Part shown: one piece after another, positions 1 to 7,487 of the stretch
How positions within the stretch are numbered: position 1 is the stretch's first letter
How the letters are laid out: each line of letters begins with the position of its first letter
NCBI GenBank assembly: GCA_002478955.1
Contig: DLKK01000007.1
Span: forward strand, 10,805-19,982
From: Treponema sp. UBA7590
GTDB lineage: Bacteria > Spirochaetota > Spirochaetia > Treponematales > Treponemataceae
Length of the DNA: 9,178 nucleotides
Direction: 5' to 3'
The notes under the pieces: generated by a model
The model's input: only the letters and a program-made list of their open reading frames with translations
Told to the model about the DNA's origin: nothing
Database searches by the model: none
Program-made: the position numbers and the translations under genes

Positions 1-2066
1 CGGTTCTTGCAGTAGCTATGGTGGGATTGTTCGCCGATGTTACGGCCAAGAAACTTGCAGACGGAAAAGTAGAAGCGACATTCTTCTATGGTAATCCGCG
101 AGCAGCTGAAGTTCTTCTTGCGGGAGACTTCACAAACTGGCAGAATGGTGCTTTGCCAATGACAAAGACTGATAAAGGTTTTACATTGACAAAAACTTTT
201 GAGCCAGGAACAACGGTAAAATATAAGTTCATTTCAGACGGAAGCTGGACAACAGACCTTAAAGCACCAGATTTCGTTGATGATGGATTTGGTGGTAAGA
301 ACTCTATGGCAGAACTTGATGCTCTTGCTGGCGGTGGAGATGCAACTCCAAAATCAGGTTTAAAGTTCCTTACATGGTCTATGCTTGGCGCACAGGCAAA
401 ATTCCTTACAGACGATGATTCTGCACAGGAACTTGACAAGGGGCTTGTTTCTGCTGGTATAAATTTGAAATCATACATGAAAGTTACTGGAAATGCGCTT
501 CCTAGTGTTCCTGTATATTTTGAAATCGCAGTAGCAGAACAAGATTCTTTTGATAATCTTTATAATCAGGACATCACTGACTTTGATGACGGACTAAAGA
601 ATTTTGGTTCAGGACTTCTTTTTGCCCCTGTTCATATTTTTAATGGAGAAAAAACAGCTGGCACATATCTTGGACATTTTAAATTTGGAATTGATACAAA
701 ATATGTAAGCTGGACAACTGGTTATAAATATGCAAAGTTGCCACCACACAGCATCAATGATTGGATTACTGTTGATAAAGAATGGGAAGCAGGTTACAAA
801 GAAGTTGGTGGATTTAACTATTTTGAATTAGGTCCGGCTCTTCAGCAGCTTGGTCCGGTTACTTTGAAGGCTGCTGTTGCTCCAAACAAATCTGCAGACC
901 GCGCTGGTAGCCAGTTTGGTTTCTTTGGTTGGTTTGACCTTTCTACAGGTCCTGCATTCAACTTGGGATTCCAGTATAATACTGCGCTTGGAAAAACTTT
1001 TGATACAATCTTTGGTCATTGCTATGAACAGGATTTTATCGTAGGTTACAAGGGTATTTTTGGACCTCTTACATTCAAGGCAAACTATCTTGCTAATATT
1101 TATGGTGATGGCGATCTTACAAAAGAAGATGGCGTTACATACTACAGCAAATTTATTCCAGCGACATCAGATGTTGGCGTTGTAGAGTCAGAACATAGCC
1201 CTCTTACAAATATGGCTGCAAATGTTCAGGCTAATTTCTCTAATGATACTATAAATGCCACTGTTGGTTACCGTTTCCGCGGAAAGCAGGCTGGAATGAT
1301 GTATGTTGAAGATGGTGCTGATGATCATACAAATATTGGAGATCAGCTTGGAAAGCTTAATCATCAGAGAATTTTTGCAGATGTAAATGCAAATGTAACT
1401 TCTTCATTGAATATCGGTGTTGCTCCATATGTACAGATGGTATTGGACAAAGACAAGGATTACAGCAAGGTTTCAAATGTAGATGATGGAATGAAGATTC
1501 GTGCAAAACCATATTTTTCACTTGATCTTGATGAAGCTTTCTATGTACCAGGAAAACTTAGTGGCTATGTTGATTTTGCTTACTACACAGCAGAAGAAGA
1601 TAAAGTTGCTAGTGTATTCGGAACAGAACAGTACACAATTGAAGCTGCTGGTCTTACATATGATCATAACTTTGGCGGAAAAATCCTGAAAACAGGAAAA
1701 ATCCAGTATTGTTTTGACAACACAGACACAAACTATCTGTTCAACACAGTTATCACATCATGGAATTTTGCAAATGAATATGGACTTCAGGCTGGTATTG
1801 GTATCCGAACTCTTAACAAAGATTCAAAGAAAGATGATCCAAATAACCCATTTGGATTCTATGTTGGTGGTATGAAAAAACTTTCTGTACTTGCTAAACC
1901 AACAGCATATCTTCAGTTTATGTATGCAATGGATCCATATCAGAAATTTGGTGACGGACCAACAGCATACCGCTTCTCAAGCGATTATGACAACGCTACA
2001 AAAGATGGTGTAACTGATTACATGGATAACTATGCAATCCGCGTTGGTTTGCAGTGGGACCTCTGA
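1..2066 (+). CDS. CBM48/AMPK-type glycogen-binding domain fused to a predicted outer-membrane beta-barrel (5' end outside window)
   Basis: Seen: the frame is open from the window edge, and the codons before the ATG at 18 read VLAVA, continuing into MVGLFADVTA. This is the hydrophobic core and cleavage region of a signal peptide (possible cleavage after VTA), so the true start lies upstream and the ATG at 18 is internal. About residues 17-100, counted from that ATG, match the AMPK-beta/CBM48 glycogen-binding fold. The residues that contact glucan in the family are present: W41 (in DFTNWQ), K70 (in YKF), W77 (in DGSW) and N95 (in GGKNS). A Gly/Ala-rich linker near 103-114 leads into about 570 residues of alternating, aromatic- and glycine-rich beta-strand sequence ending in VGLQWDL, as in outer-membrane barrels. 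Inferred role: an envelope alpha-glucan-binding protein, possibly a maltodextrin porin. The barrel family is not recognised by name. It is the first visible gene of a probable three-gene operon; the next ATG follows 26 nt after the stop. Confidence 0.85.
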   Translation, partial: VLAVAMVGLFADVTAKKLADGKVEATFFYGNPRAAEVLLAGDFTNWQNGALPMTKTDKGFTLTKTFEPGTTVKYKFISDGSWTTDLKAPDFVDDGFGGKNSMAELDALAGGGDATPKSGLKFLTWSMLGAQAKFLTDDDSAQELDKGLVSAGINLKSYMKVTGNALPSVPVYFEIAVAEQDSFDNLYNQDITDFDDGLKNFGSGLLFAPVHIFNGEKTAGTYLGHFKFGIDTKYVSWTTGYKYAKLPPHSINDWITVDKEWEAGYKEVGGFNYFELGPALQQLGPVTLKAAVAPNKSADRAGSQFGFFGWFDLSTGPAFNLGFQYNTALGKTFDTIFGHCYEQDFIVGYKGIFGPLTFKANYLANIYGDGDLTKEDGVTYYSKFIPATSDVGVVESEHSPLTNMAANVQANFSNDTINATVGYRFRGKQAGMMYVEDGADDHTNIGDQLGKLNHQRIFADVNANVTSSLNIGVAPYVQMVLDKDKDYSKVSNVDDGMKIRAKPYFSLDLDEAFYVPGKLSGYVDFAYYTAEEDKVASVFGTEQYTIEAAGLTYDHNFGGKILKTGKIQYCFDNTDTNYLFNTVITSWNFANEYGLQAGIGIRTLNKDSKKDDPNNPFGFYVGGMKKLSVLAKPTAYLQFMYAMDPYQKFGDGPTAYRFSSDYDNATKDGVTDYMDNYAIRVGLQWDL

Positions 2067-2075
2067 TTTTTAGGT

Positions 2076-2084
2076 AGAGGAGGA
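2076..2084 (+). promoter_or_regulatory. Strong ribosome-binding site for the small lipoprotein gene
   Basis: AGAGGAGGA is a near-perfect Shine-Dalgarno sequence, with the GGAGG core ending 9 nt before the ATG at 2093. It fixes that start and is the strongest site in the window. This suggests high translation of the small lipoprotein. Confidence 0.8.
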
Positions 2085-2092
2085 AAATTATA

Positions 2093-2533
2093 ATGAAGAA
2101 ATTTTTAATAAGCCTTTTTGCTCTTTTTGCAGTATTTGCAATAACAAGCTGCGAAATGACATACGACAAAGACTACCCAGAATATATTGTGTATTACACA
2201 TGCTGGGGTGACAATTCTGAATGGTTTGATCATTCTAATACATCAAAAACATTGATGACAAAGAATCTTTCTACAGGCAAGTATGCCATTGATGTAGAAA
2301 CAACAAAGAAAAATCAGCGTTTTGAAATAACTGCTGGTGCAAGCTATTCCTTGGAATACTGCTATTTCAACAAGAATAACAGCACTTATTCTCAGGATGA
2401 GGCAAATCATTCTTTGTTCCCAAAAACTGCAGACAACGGATATGGTTCTTTGCAGACGGTTCTTCCTACACCAGGAAAGTATTTAATCGAATTTGACCCT
2501 GTTACAAAATTATATACAGTAACAGCAAAATAA
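2093..2533 (+). CDS. Small single-domain lipoprotein, possible starch-binding (SusE/F-domain-like)
   Basis: Seen: a 146-residue protein with a KK n-region, a hydrophobic Leu/Phe/Ala core and the lipobox ITSC, giving lipidated Cys20. The mature part of about 126 residues is predicted to be mostly beta. It carries exposed-type aromatics in its first half (Y31, Y34, Y35, W38, W44, F45) and ends in a strand pair with the pattern PGKYLIEFDPVTKLYTVT. That pattern resembles the closing strands of SusE/SusF-type starch-binding modules, which read roughly G-x-Y-x-I-x-F-D-x-x-T. Two further cysteines, C37 and C90, could form a disulfide. Inferred role: an envelope-anchored accessory glucan-binding protein working with the barrel protein before it and the large lipoprotein 10 nt after it. 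No enzyme motif is visible. The lipoprotein call is firm; the binding role rests on weak similarity and context. Confidence 0.85.
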   Translation: MKKFLISLFALFAVFAITSCEMTYDKDYPEYIVYYTCWGDNSEWFDHSNTSKTLMTKNLSTGKYAIDVETTKKNQRFEITAGASYSLEYCYFNKNNSTYSQDEANHSLFPKTADNGYGSLQTVLPTPGKYLIEFDPVTKLYTVTAK

Positions 2534-2543
2534 GGGGTAAGAG
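2534..2543 (+). promoter_or_regulatory. Ribosome-binding site of the large lipoprotein gene, filling the 10-nt intergenic gap
   Basis: GGGGTAAGAG lies directly between the TAA of the small lipoprotein gene and the ATG at 2544. The purine-rich GGGG ends 6 nt before the ATG. The 10-nt gap indicates co-transcription and possibly translational coupling. A second in-frame ATG at 2556 (fifth codon) is a possible alternative start and would leave the signal peptide intact. Confidence 0.55.
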
Positions 2544-4532
2544 ATGATTAAAACAATGACTAAATTTATTGCCGGTTTTGCTGCGGCTGCTTCTCTTCTT
2601 CTGGCAGCAGGCTGTACAAACCAGCTTGATTATGTAAATGACAATACTGCACTAAACAAAATGCAGATTGTTGGATTTAAGGTATCTGGTCTGGATGCTG
2701 CTTACGATGGTGCAACTGCTAAACTTATGGTTTCCGAAGGTGACACTGATGTTGCAATTGGAACAACAACTATTGCTGCCGTTGGAGCAGAAAAATCACA
2801 GGATTCTGGAACAGCTTTTGTAAAATTTGATGAACCATACATTTTTGATGGAGATACACTTCACACTTCAAAAATTTCTATGTATCTTCAAGTTGGAACA
2901 AAAAGCTTCAAGGTTGCAGACCCTGCAAACGGAAAACTTGATTATGCAAAACTTGCTGTAAAAACATCTCCAGCAGGAACTGCAGATAAAGATTTAGTAA
3001 AGAACTATGTAAACATTGCAGTTTATAACGATGTTCCAGAATACTCTTTTGTTGCATCGGCTGTAGAAACTTTTGCAATTCCTGTTTATATGTGCGATTT
3101 TGACATTTCAACAGCGGCTTCTGCAGAAGACCTTCCTGCAGGGGTTGAAATCAAACTTGCAGGCAAAACTGGAACAAACAACAAATACACAGTAACTTTC
3201 AAAGGTCTTACAGACAATGTGGGAACAAAATTTGTTGTTGCAGGTAGTGCTATCAGTTCTAAAGATGAAAATCTTGGCGATAACTGGAACATCATGGAAA
3301 CTGCAGGCATAAAAGTTACTGCTGTTGTTACTGACAATGGTCTTGTAAAAGAAGTTGATAAAGACGGAAACATTACATTTGTATTCTATGGAACAAAGCC
3401 TAGCTGGGCATCAAACAAGAGTCCTGCAATCAAGATTGCCGCATACAATGTAGACACTGACCCATGGACTTGTCTTCTTTCTAATGCAAATGACAACTGG
3501 TTCTTCCCTGATTACACAGATGGTCATGATGTTACAATGACAGTTGATCTTGCAAAACTTGATACAAAATCTTGGAAGAAATCTGACGCAAAATACGAAG
3601 GTTACAAGATTTATGTTGATGGAATTCATATCATAAATGCCCCTGTTGAAAAAGACCATAGTAAAATCTTCTTATGTTCAGGAGATGGTGATGTAGCATG
3701 GCATAACTGGATTCCTGAAAATGCATGGGGTACAGATTCTCATAGTTATACATCTGCAGATTTGAAAGATGGTGGATATGGTTGGGGATTTGATACACCT
3801 GTAGAAATAAAGCCTGCTTCTGAAACTTTCAATTTAGGTATTCAAATTACAAAACCAAAAGCTAAGTTTATAAAAGAAGATGCATATAAGAAACTTAAGG
3901 CAGAAACAGATTCTTCTAAATGGGATGATAACTGTTTTGAGGAAGCTGAAATTACACAAGATACCAAAAAAATCAAAATATACTATCAACTAGAAAAGGC
4001 TAAAGATGGTACTTATAACTATATTGTTGATAGTGATGATTTCTGGAATACAAAGATAGGTGGTGGAGCTTTGTACACAAGTACATTACAGACTTCTGAA
4101 TATATAGATAACCACTATGTATTTGTTGTAAATGTAAAAGCTGATGACAAAGCTGTTGTTTCTCTCGTTCCTGCAACTTATTCATCAATTTCAGATTGCT
4201 TTGTATACAGTTTTGAAAAACTTATATTAAAAGATTTTGATGATGCCAACGTAGAATTGATAGGTCCATTTAATTCTTGGTCTGACAGTGGAACTATAAA
4301 GGGAGCTAAAAGTGGTTCTGACATCATTTTTGATTTGACAGGAAAGGATTTGTCTGCAGGATTTAAAATTCGTTCTGTAGGTGATTGGAACGGAAATGTA
4401 AATATTGGGCCTGCTATGGGAAATATTGAATTTCCAATTCCTACAAAATCAGGAACTTTCAACTGCGAAATAACTGTGAATGGAAAAAAAGGAGAACCTG
4501 CTTCTGTAAAAGTTGTTTCTGTTGATAATTAA
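2544..4532 (+). CDS. Large multidomain lipoprotein, SusE/SusF-like starch-binding candidate
   Basis: Seen: 662 residues with a signal peptide ending in the lipobox LAAGC (lipidated Cys24). The rest is beta-rich and has no enzyme motif. The segments read as a string of immunoglobulin/E-set-like modules. Residues about 30-170 are a Thr/Ala/Asp-rich region. Residues about 175-282 contain a strand pattern around TVTFKGLTDNVGTKF followed by LGDNWN. Residues about 290-440 are a module rich in Trp and Tyr (W308, W319, F320, W386, W389, W395, W414). Residues about 565-660 form a C-terminal module with ELIGPFNSWS and VGDWNGNVNIG, close in style to CBM48/SusE starch-binding domains. Family knowledge: SusE and SusF are surface lipoproteins made of tandem starch-binding modules. 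Inferred role: a multivalent surface glucan binder that keeps polymer near the enzymes. It is the last gene of the first operon and is followed by an intrinsic terminator. No exact family is recognised, and the module borders are estimates. Confidence 0.85.
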   Translation: MIKTMTKFIAGFAAAASLLLAAGCTNQLDYVNDNTALNKMQIVGFKVSGLDAAYDGATAKLMVSEGDTDVAIGTTTIAAVGAEKSQDSGTAFVKFDEPYIFDGDTLHTSKISMYLQVGTKSFKVADPANGKLDYAKLAVKTSPAGTADKDLVKNYVNIAVYNDVPEYSFVASAVETFAIPVYMCDFDISTAASAEDLPAGVEIKLAGKTGTNNKYTVTFKGLTDNVGTKFVVAGSAISSKDENLGDNWNIMETAGIKVTAVVTDNGLVKEVDKDGNITFVFYGTKPSWASNKSPAIKIAAYNVDTDPWTCLLSNANDNWFFPDYTDGHDVTMTVDLAKLDTKSWKKSDAKYEGYKIYVDGIHIINAPVEKDHSKIFLCSGDGDVAWHNWIPENAWGTDSHSYTSADLKDGGYGWGFDTPVEIKPASETFNLGIQITKPKAKFIKEDAYKKLKAETDSSKWDDNCFEEAEITQDTKKIKIYYQLEKAKDGTYNYIVDSDDFWNTKIGGGALYTSTLQTSEYIDNHYVFVVNVKADDKAVVSLVPATYSSISDCFVYSFEKLILKDFDDANVELIGPFNSWSDSGTIKGAKSGSDIIFDLTGKDLSAGFKIRSVGDWNGNVNIGPAMGNIEFPIPTKSGTFNCEITVNGKKGEPASVKVVSVDN

Positions 4533-4553
4533 TCTATTTTCTAATTGATTAAT

Positions 4554-4593
4554 AGGGATTGGAGTGCATTTGTTTACTCCAATCCCTTTTTTT
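4554..4593 (+). terminator. Intrinsic terminator/attenuator hairpin directly ahead of the pullulanase RBS
   Basis: Seen: the arms AGGGATTGGAGT (4554-4565) and ACTCCAATCCCT (4576-4587) are perfectly complementary over 12 bp, with a 10-nt loop and a run of seven T at 4587-4593. This is a textbook Rho-independent terminator starting 21 nt after the stop of the large lipoprotein gene. Only 11 nt separate the T-run from the pullulanase ATG, and those hold the RBS. No promoter fits after the hairpin, so pullulanase transcripts must cross it. It may therefore act as a partial terminator or attenuator rather than a simple end of transcription. Confidence 0.92.
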
Positions 4594-4595
4594 AT

Positions 4596-4600
4596 GAGGA
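4596..4600 (+). promoter_or_regulatory. Ribosome-binding site deciding the pullulanase start at 4605
   Basis: GAGGA sits 4 nt before the ATG at 4605, just after the terminator T-run. The frame is open further upstream to a TTG at 4545. Those 20 extra codons, however, lie across the terminator hairpin and would put charged residues in front of the signal peptide. The ATG at 4605 gives a proper MKIKK n-region and lipobox. Confidence 0.75.
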
Positions 4601-4604
4601 TTTT

Positions 4605-7376
4605 ATGAAAATAAAAAAACTTTTTTTGGGTTTATTCTTGCTGCCGCTTTTGTTTTCCTGCAAAACAGGAAATGAAAGCGATTCTGCTTCGTTGGAAGTT
4701 ACTCCTGGCATAACAAGTGAAATTAATCCTATTATTGTTTCGGCTGCAAAATTTTCAGAAAGTTATGATTCTTCTAACAGCAAATTTGTTGTTCTTTTTT
4801 ATGTAAAAGGCACAAGCGACTATGCAGACAGAACTTGCTATATGTGGAAAGACAGTGGTCAGACAAGTTCTGTTTCAATGAGCAGCACAAAATCTGACTC
4901 ATACAACTTTGGCTACATGGATTTGTATGATGGCACAACACTTGCTGCAGGTCTACCTGATGATGTAAAGCCGTTTTTTGATAATCAAGAAGATGCAAAT
5001 TTGATTATCAAAAAAACTGGTGCAGCCGACTGGTCTTGGAAAACTCCAGATTTAGTATTGCCGCTTTCTTCTGGCAAAAAGCACTATCTTGTAATAAGTG
5101 ACAAAGATACAAATAAAAATGCAGAAGTTTATACTTTGTCAAACAATCTAACGCCTTCAATTACTTCTGTTTCTGCAGAGGATGCTACAAGTTTAAAAGT
5201 TGTTCTTTCTGTAAAATTTGGGCTTGAAGGAAAAGCTGATTCTAACGGTTTTGTTGTTACAGACTCAGACGGAAATCAAGTTTCTATAAGCGATGTAAAA
5301 AATTATGAATATAAAAATACAAATGACAGATACAACAACTTTGCAGATGTTATTTATATAGAACTTGCACAAAAACTTGATTTTTCTAAAAAATATTATA
5401 TTAAGCACGAAAAGTTTGAGCCAAAAAACGGCTTTTTAATAAATACTGCAAATGCATTAAAAATTTCATTAAAAGATTTTGTTTACACACAAGGAGATTT
5501 AGGTCTTACTTTAAATGGAAACAAGGCTACATTTAAAACTTGGGCACCTATTGCAAAAAATGTAACTCTTCTTCTGTTCAAGAGTGCTCAACAACTGGAA
5601 ACCCCAGATTCTACCGAAAAAATGACAATAAATCAGGATTCTGGAATTTGGTCAGTTTCAGATGTTGATATATCAGACTACAACTATTACAAATTTAGAA
5701 TTAACAATAACGATGAAGAAAATGATGTTTGCGATATTTATGCAAAAGCCGCAAGTGCAGATTCTGTGGCAGCGCAAATTGTTGACATCAATTCTGATTC
5801 TAGAGCAATTCCTTCTGAATCCATTTCTTACGGTAAAAAAGAAAGTTACAAAAATCCATTTGGAAATAATGGCTCAGAAACAAAAAAATACACAGAAGCT
5901 GTAATTTACGAAATGCACATCCGCGACTGGACACGCCTTGAAGTTGCAGATAGCACTGGAAAATTCTTGGATATTGCAGATGGCAGTAAAGTTATTGAGC
6001 ATATAAAACAACTTGGAGTAACTCATGTGCAAATCCTACCAATGTTTGATTATGCTCAAAAAAACAATGATGAGGATTACAACTGGGGTTACAATCCATA
6101 TCATTATAATGTTCCAGAAGGACGTTATGTAAAAGACATGAAAGACGGAACTGATGCTGTTGTTCAAATGCGAAAAATGATAAATGCATTCCATGAAGCA
6201 GGAATCGCTGTAAACATGGACGTTGTTTACAATCATACAGCAGGAACAGGAAAAGGTTCTCTCTATGATATGACAGTTCCTTACTATTATTACCGCCTAA
6301 ACGAGGACGGCAGTTATTCAAATGGGTCCGGCTGTGGTAACGAAACAGATTCTTCTGCACCTATGTTTAGGCAATATATGATAGAAAGTTTAAAGCACTG
6401 GATGCTTGATTATCATATCAACGGATTCCGTTTTGACCTTATGGGCTTGCACGAATCTGAAACAATGAAAGAAATCTACAAAGCTTTAAGCGAAATTGAC
6501 AAAAATGTAATGGTTTATGGAGAACCTTGGACAGGCGGAACTTCTCCTGTAAAAAATGGAGCTGGCAAAGCAACCATTAATGAATGTGCTGATGACACTT
6601 ATTCTATAAACGGAGTTGCTTGTTTTAATGATGACTTTAGAAATGCAATAAAAGGTTCTGAATATCCATCGTTTTCAAAAGGAGAAGTCTCTGGATATTC
6701 AAAGGGCACTTCAAATACAGTTATTAAAGGATTGCTGCATAAAAACTTTAATGCGGTTCTTGGTCGTTCTATAAATTATGTTGAATGTCATGATAATCTT
6801 ACCCTTGCAGATAAACTGGCGCTTGTAATGAACGGAAAAACTTCACCTTCCGAAGGAAATTGGGTAGGAACAAATTCAAACCCAAGTGCAATTATAAAAA
6901 CTGGTAAATTGGCAACATTAAAAAAACAGGATGAACTTGCCGCGTCTATGATATTCCTTGCACCTGGAACAGTATTTATTAATGGCGGTCAGGAATTTAT
7001 GCGTTCAAAAGATGGCGATGAAAATAGCTACATATCTTCGGATGACATAAATGAAATAAAACAAGAATACATTGATGATTACGTTGATGTAACAAATTAT
7101 TACAAAGGATTGATTTCTTTAAGAAAACAATATCCAGAATGTTTTGGTGGAAATACTTCGCCAAAAGCAGAGAGTCTTACAGACGGACTTATAAAATATA
7201 TAGCTGGAGATTTTGTTGTATTATTTAATTCTTTAGAAAAGGATTTGAATATTTCAAGTTACCAGTTAATTGGAAAAACTGTAGATATTTCGACAGGAAA
7301 AATTGTATTCTCTGAAACTTCTGAAGTACAGAATACAGTTTCTGGAATTTCTACATTGATAATTAAAATAGAATAA
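4605..7376 (+). CDS. Type I pullulanase, lipoprotein (GH13_14 debranching enzyme)
   Basis: Hydrolyses alpha-1,6 branch bonds in pullulan, amylopectin and limit dextrins, here as an envelope-anchored enzyme. Seen: 923 residues from the ATG at 4605. MKIKK plus a Leu/Phe core ends in the lipobox LFSC (Cys19), followed by a Ser/Asp/Glu tether. Residues about 42-178 resemble a CBM41-type starch-binding module, with Trp pair W143/W145. Residues about 183-290 are the extra beta domain found in type I pullulanases, and 293-400 are CBM48 (core FKTWAPIAKNV). The catalytic barrel starts near 430. It carries the type I signature YNWGYNPYHY (492-501), region I DVVYNHT (539-545), region II GFRFDLMG with nucleophile D611, region III YGEPW with acid/base E640, and region IV CHDN with D730. 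A beta-sandwich tail ends the protein. All catalytic residues are intact and the length is normal for a multidomain member. It lies between two terminator-like hairpins, so its expression may be tuned separately from the binding proteins. pulA is the usual name for this family, but I assign no symbol to this copy. Confidence 0.95.
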   Translation: MKIKKLFLGLFLLPLLFSCKTGNESDSASLEVTPGITSEINPIIVSAAKFSESYDSSNSKFVVLFYVKGTSDYADRTCYMWKDSGQTSSVSMSSTKSDSYNFGYMDLYDGTTLAAGLPDDVKPFFDNQEDANLIIKKTGAADWSWKTPDLVLPLSSGKKHYLVISDKDTNKNAEVYTLSNNLTPSITSVSAEDATSLKVVLSVKFGLEGKADSNGFVVTDSDGNQVSISDVKNYEYKNTNDRYNNFADVIYIELAQKLDFSKKYYIKHEKFEPKNGFLINTANALKISLKDFVYTQGDLGLTLNGNKATFKTWAPIAKNVTLLLFKSAQQLETPDSTEKMTINQDSGIWSVSDVDISDYNYYKFRINNNDEENDVCDIYAKAASADSVAAQIVDINSDSRAIPSESISYGKKESYKNPFGNNGSETKKYTEAVIYEMHIRDWTRLEVADSTGKFLDIADGSKVIEHIKQLGVTHVQILPMFDYAQKNNDEDYNWGYNPYHYNVPEGRYVKDMKDGTDAVVQMRKMINAFHEAGIAVNMDVVYNHTAGTGKGSLYDMTVPYYYYRLNEDGSYSNGSGCGNETDSSAPMFRQYMIESLKHWMLDYHINGFRFDLMGLHESETMKEIYKALSEIDKNVMVYGEPWTGGTSPVKNGAGKATINECADDTYSINGVACFNDDFRNAIKGSEYPSFSKGEVSGYSKGTSNTVIKGLLHKNFNAVLGRSINYVECHDNLTLADKLALVMNGKTSPSEGNWVGTNSNPSAIIKTGKLATLKKQDELAASMIFLAPGTVFINGGQEFMRSKDGDENSYISSDDINEIKQEYIDDYVDVTNYYKGLISLRKQYPECFGGNTSPKAESLTDGLIKYIAGDFVVLFNSLEKDLNISSYQLIGKTVDISTGKIVFSETSEVQNTVSGISTLIIKIE

Positions 7377-7382
7377 TTATTT

Positions 7383-7476
7383 TATGGGATTGTCTAAAAA
7401 GCAAAGTTTGTAATAACTTATATGGTAGATGATATTTATTCATTGCGAAATAGCTTTTGGGCAATCTCATATTTTT
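7383..7476 (+). terminator. Long imperfect hairpin with T-tract between pullulanase and amylase genes
   Basis: Seen: the arm at 7383-7402 (core TGGGATTGTCTAAAAAGC) pairs with 7453-7471 (core GCTTTTGGGCAATCTCA). Counting three G-T wobbles and one bulged A, it pairs continuously over about 19 bp, and five T follow at 7472-7476. The loop is about 50 nt, far longer than in a usual terminator. The T-run ends 11 nt before the amylase ATG. It probably terminates or attenuates pullulanase transcripts. The long loop leaves room for a promoter, and a small palindromic insertion is an alternative explanation. Confidence 0.65.
7408..7436 (+). promoter_or_regulatory. Candidate promoter inside the hairpin loop, upstream of the amylase gene
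   Basis: TTGTAA (7408-7413) and GATATT (7431-7436) match the sigma-70 -35 and -10 consensus at 4 of 6 positions each, with 17-nt spacing. Transcription would start near 7443, inside the loop. Such a transcript would carry only the right arm of the hairpin and could not be stopped by it. The match is weak and AT-rich sequence gives many such hits. Confidence 0.25.
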
Positions 7477-7482
7477 AGAAGG
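7477..7482 (+). promoter_or_regulatory. Ribosome-binding site of the amylase gene
   Basis: AGAAGG lies 5 nt before the ATG at 7488 and directly after the hairpin T-tract. It supports that start, which also gives a correct MIKK lipoprotein signal peptide. Confidence 0.6.
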
Positions 7483-7487
7483 TATTT

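Noticed and set aside
18..20. ATG at 18 as the start of the first gene
   Set aside because: In-frame hydrophobic codons (VLAVA) precede it without a stop and complete a signal-peptide core that has no basic n-region otherwise. The start is outside the window.
86..478. 130-codon open frame on the minus strand opposite the glycogen-binding domain
   Set aside because: The plus strand encodes a clear conserved domain there. The minus-strand product has no signal, motif or supporting start site.
4545..4604. In-frame TTG-initiated extension of the pullulanase by 20 codons
   Set aside because: The stretch is the terminator hairpin itself, has no good RBS and would bury the lipoprotein signal peptide. 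The ATG at 4605 with GAGGA before it gives a correct lipobox.
5992..6360. 122-codon open frame on the minus strand inside the pullulanase gene
   Set aside because: It lies opposite the conserved catalytic core, has no RBS or family resemblance, and its His/Leu/Phe-rich product is typical of antisense translation.
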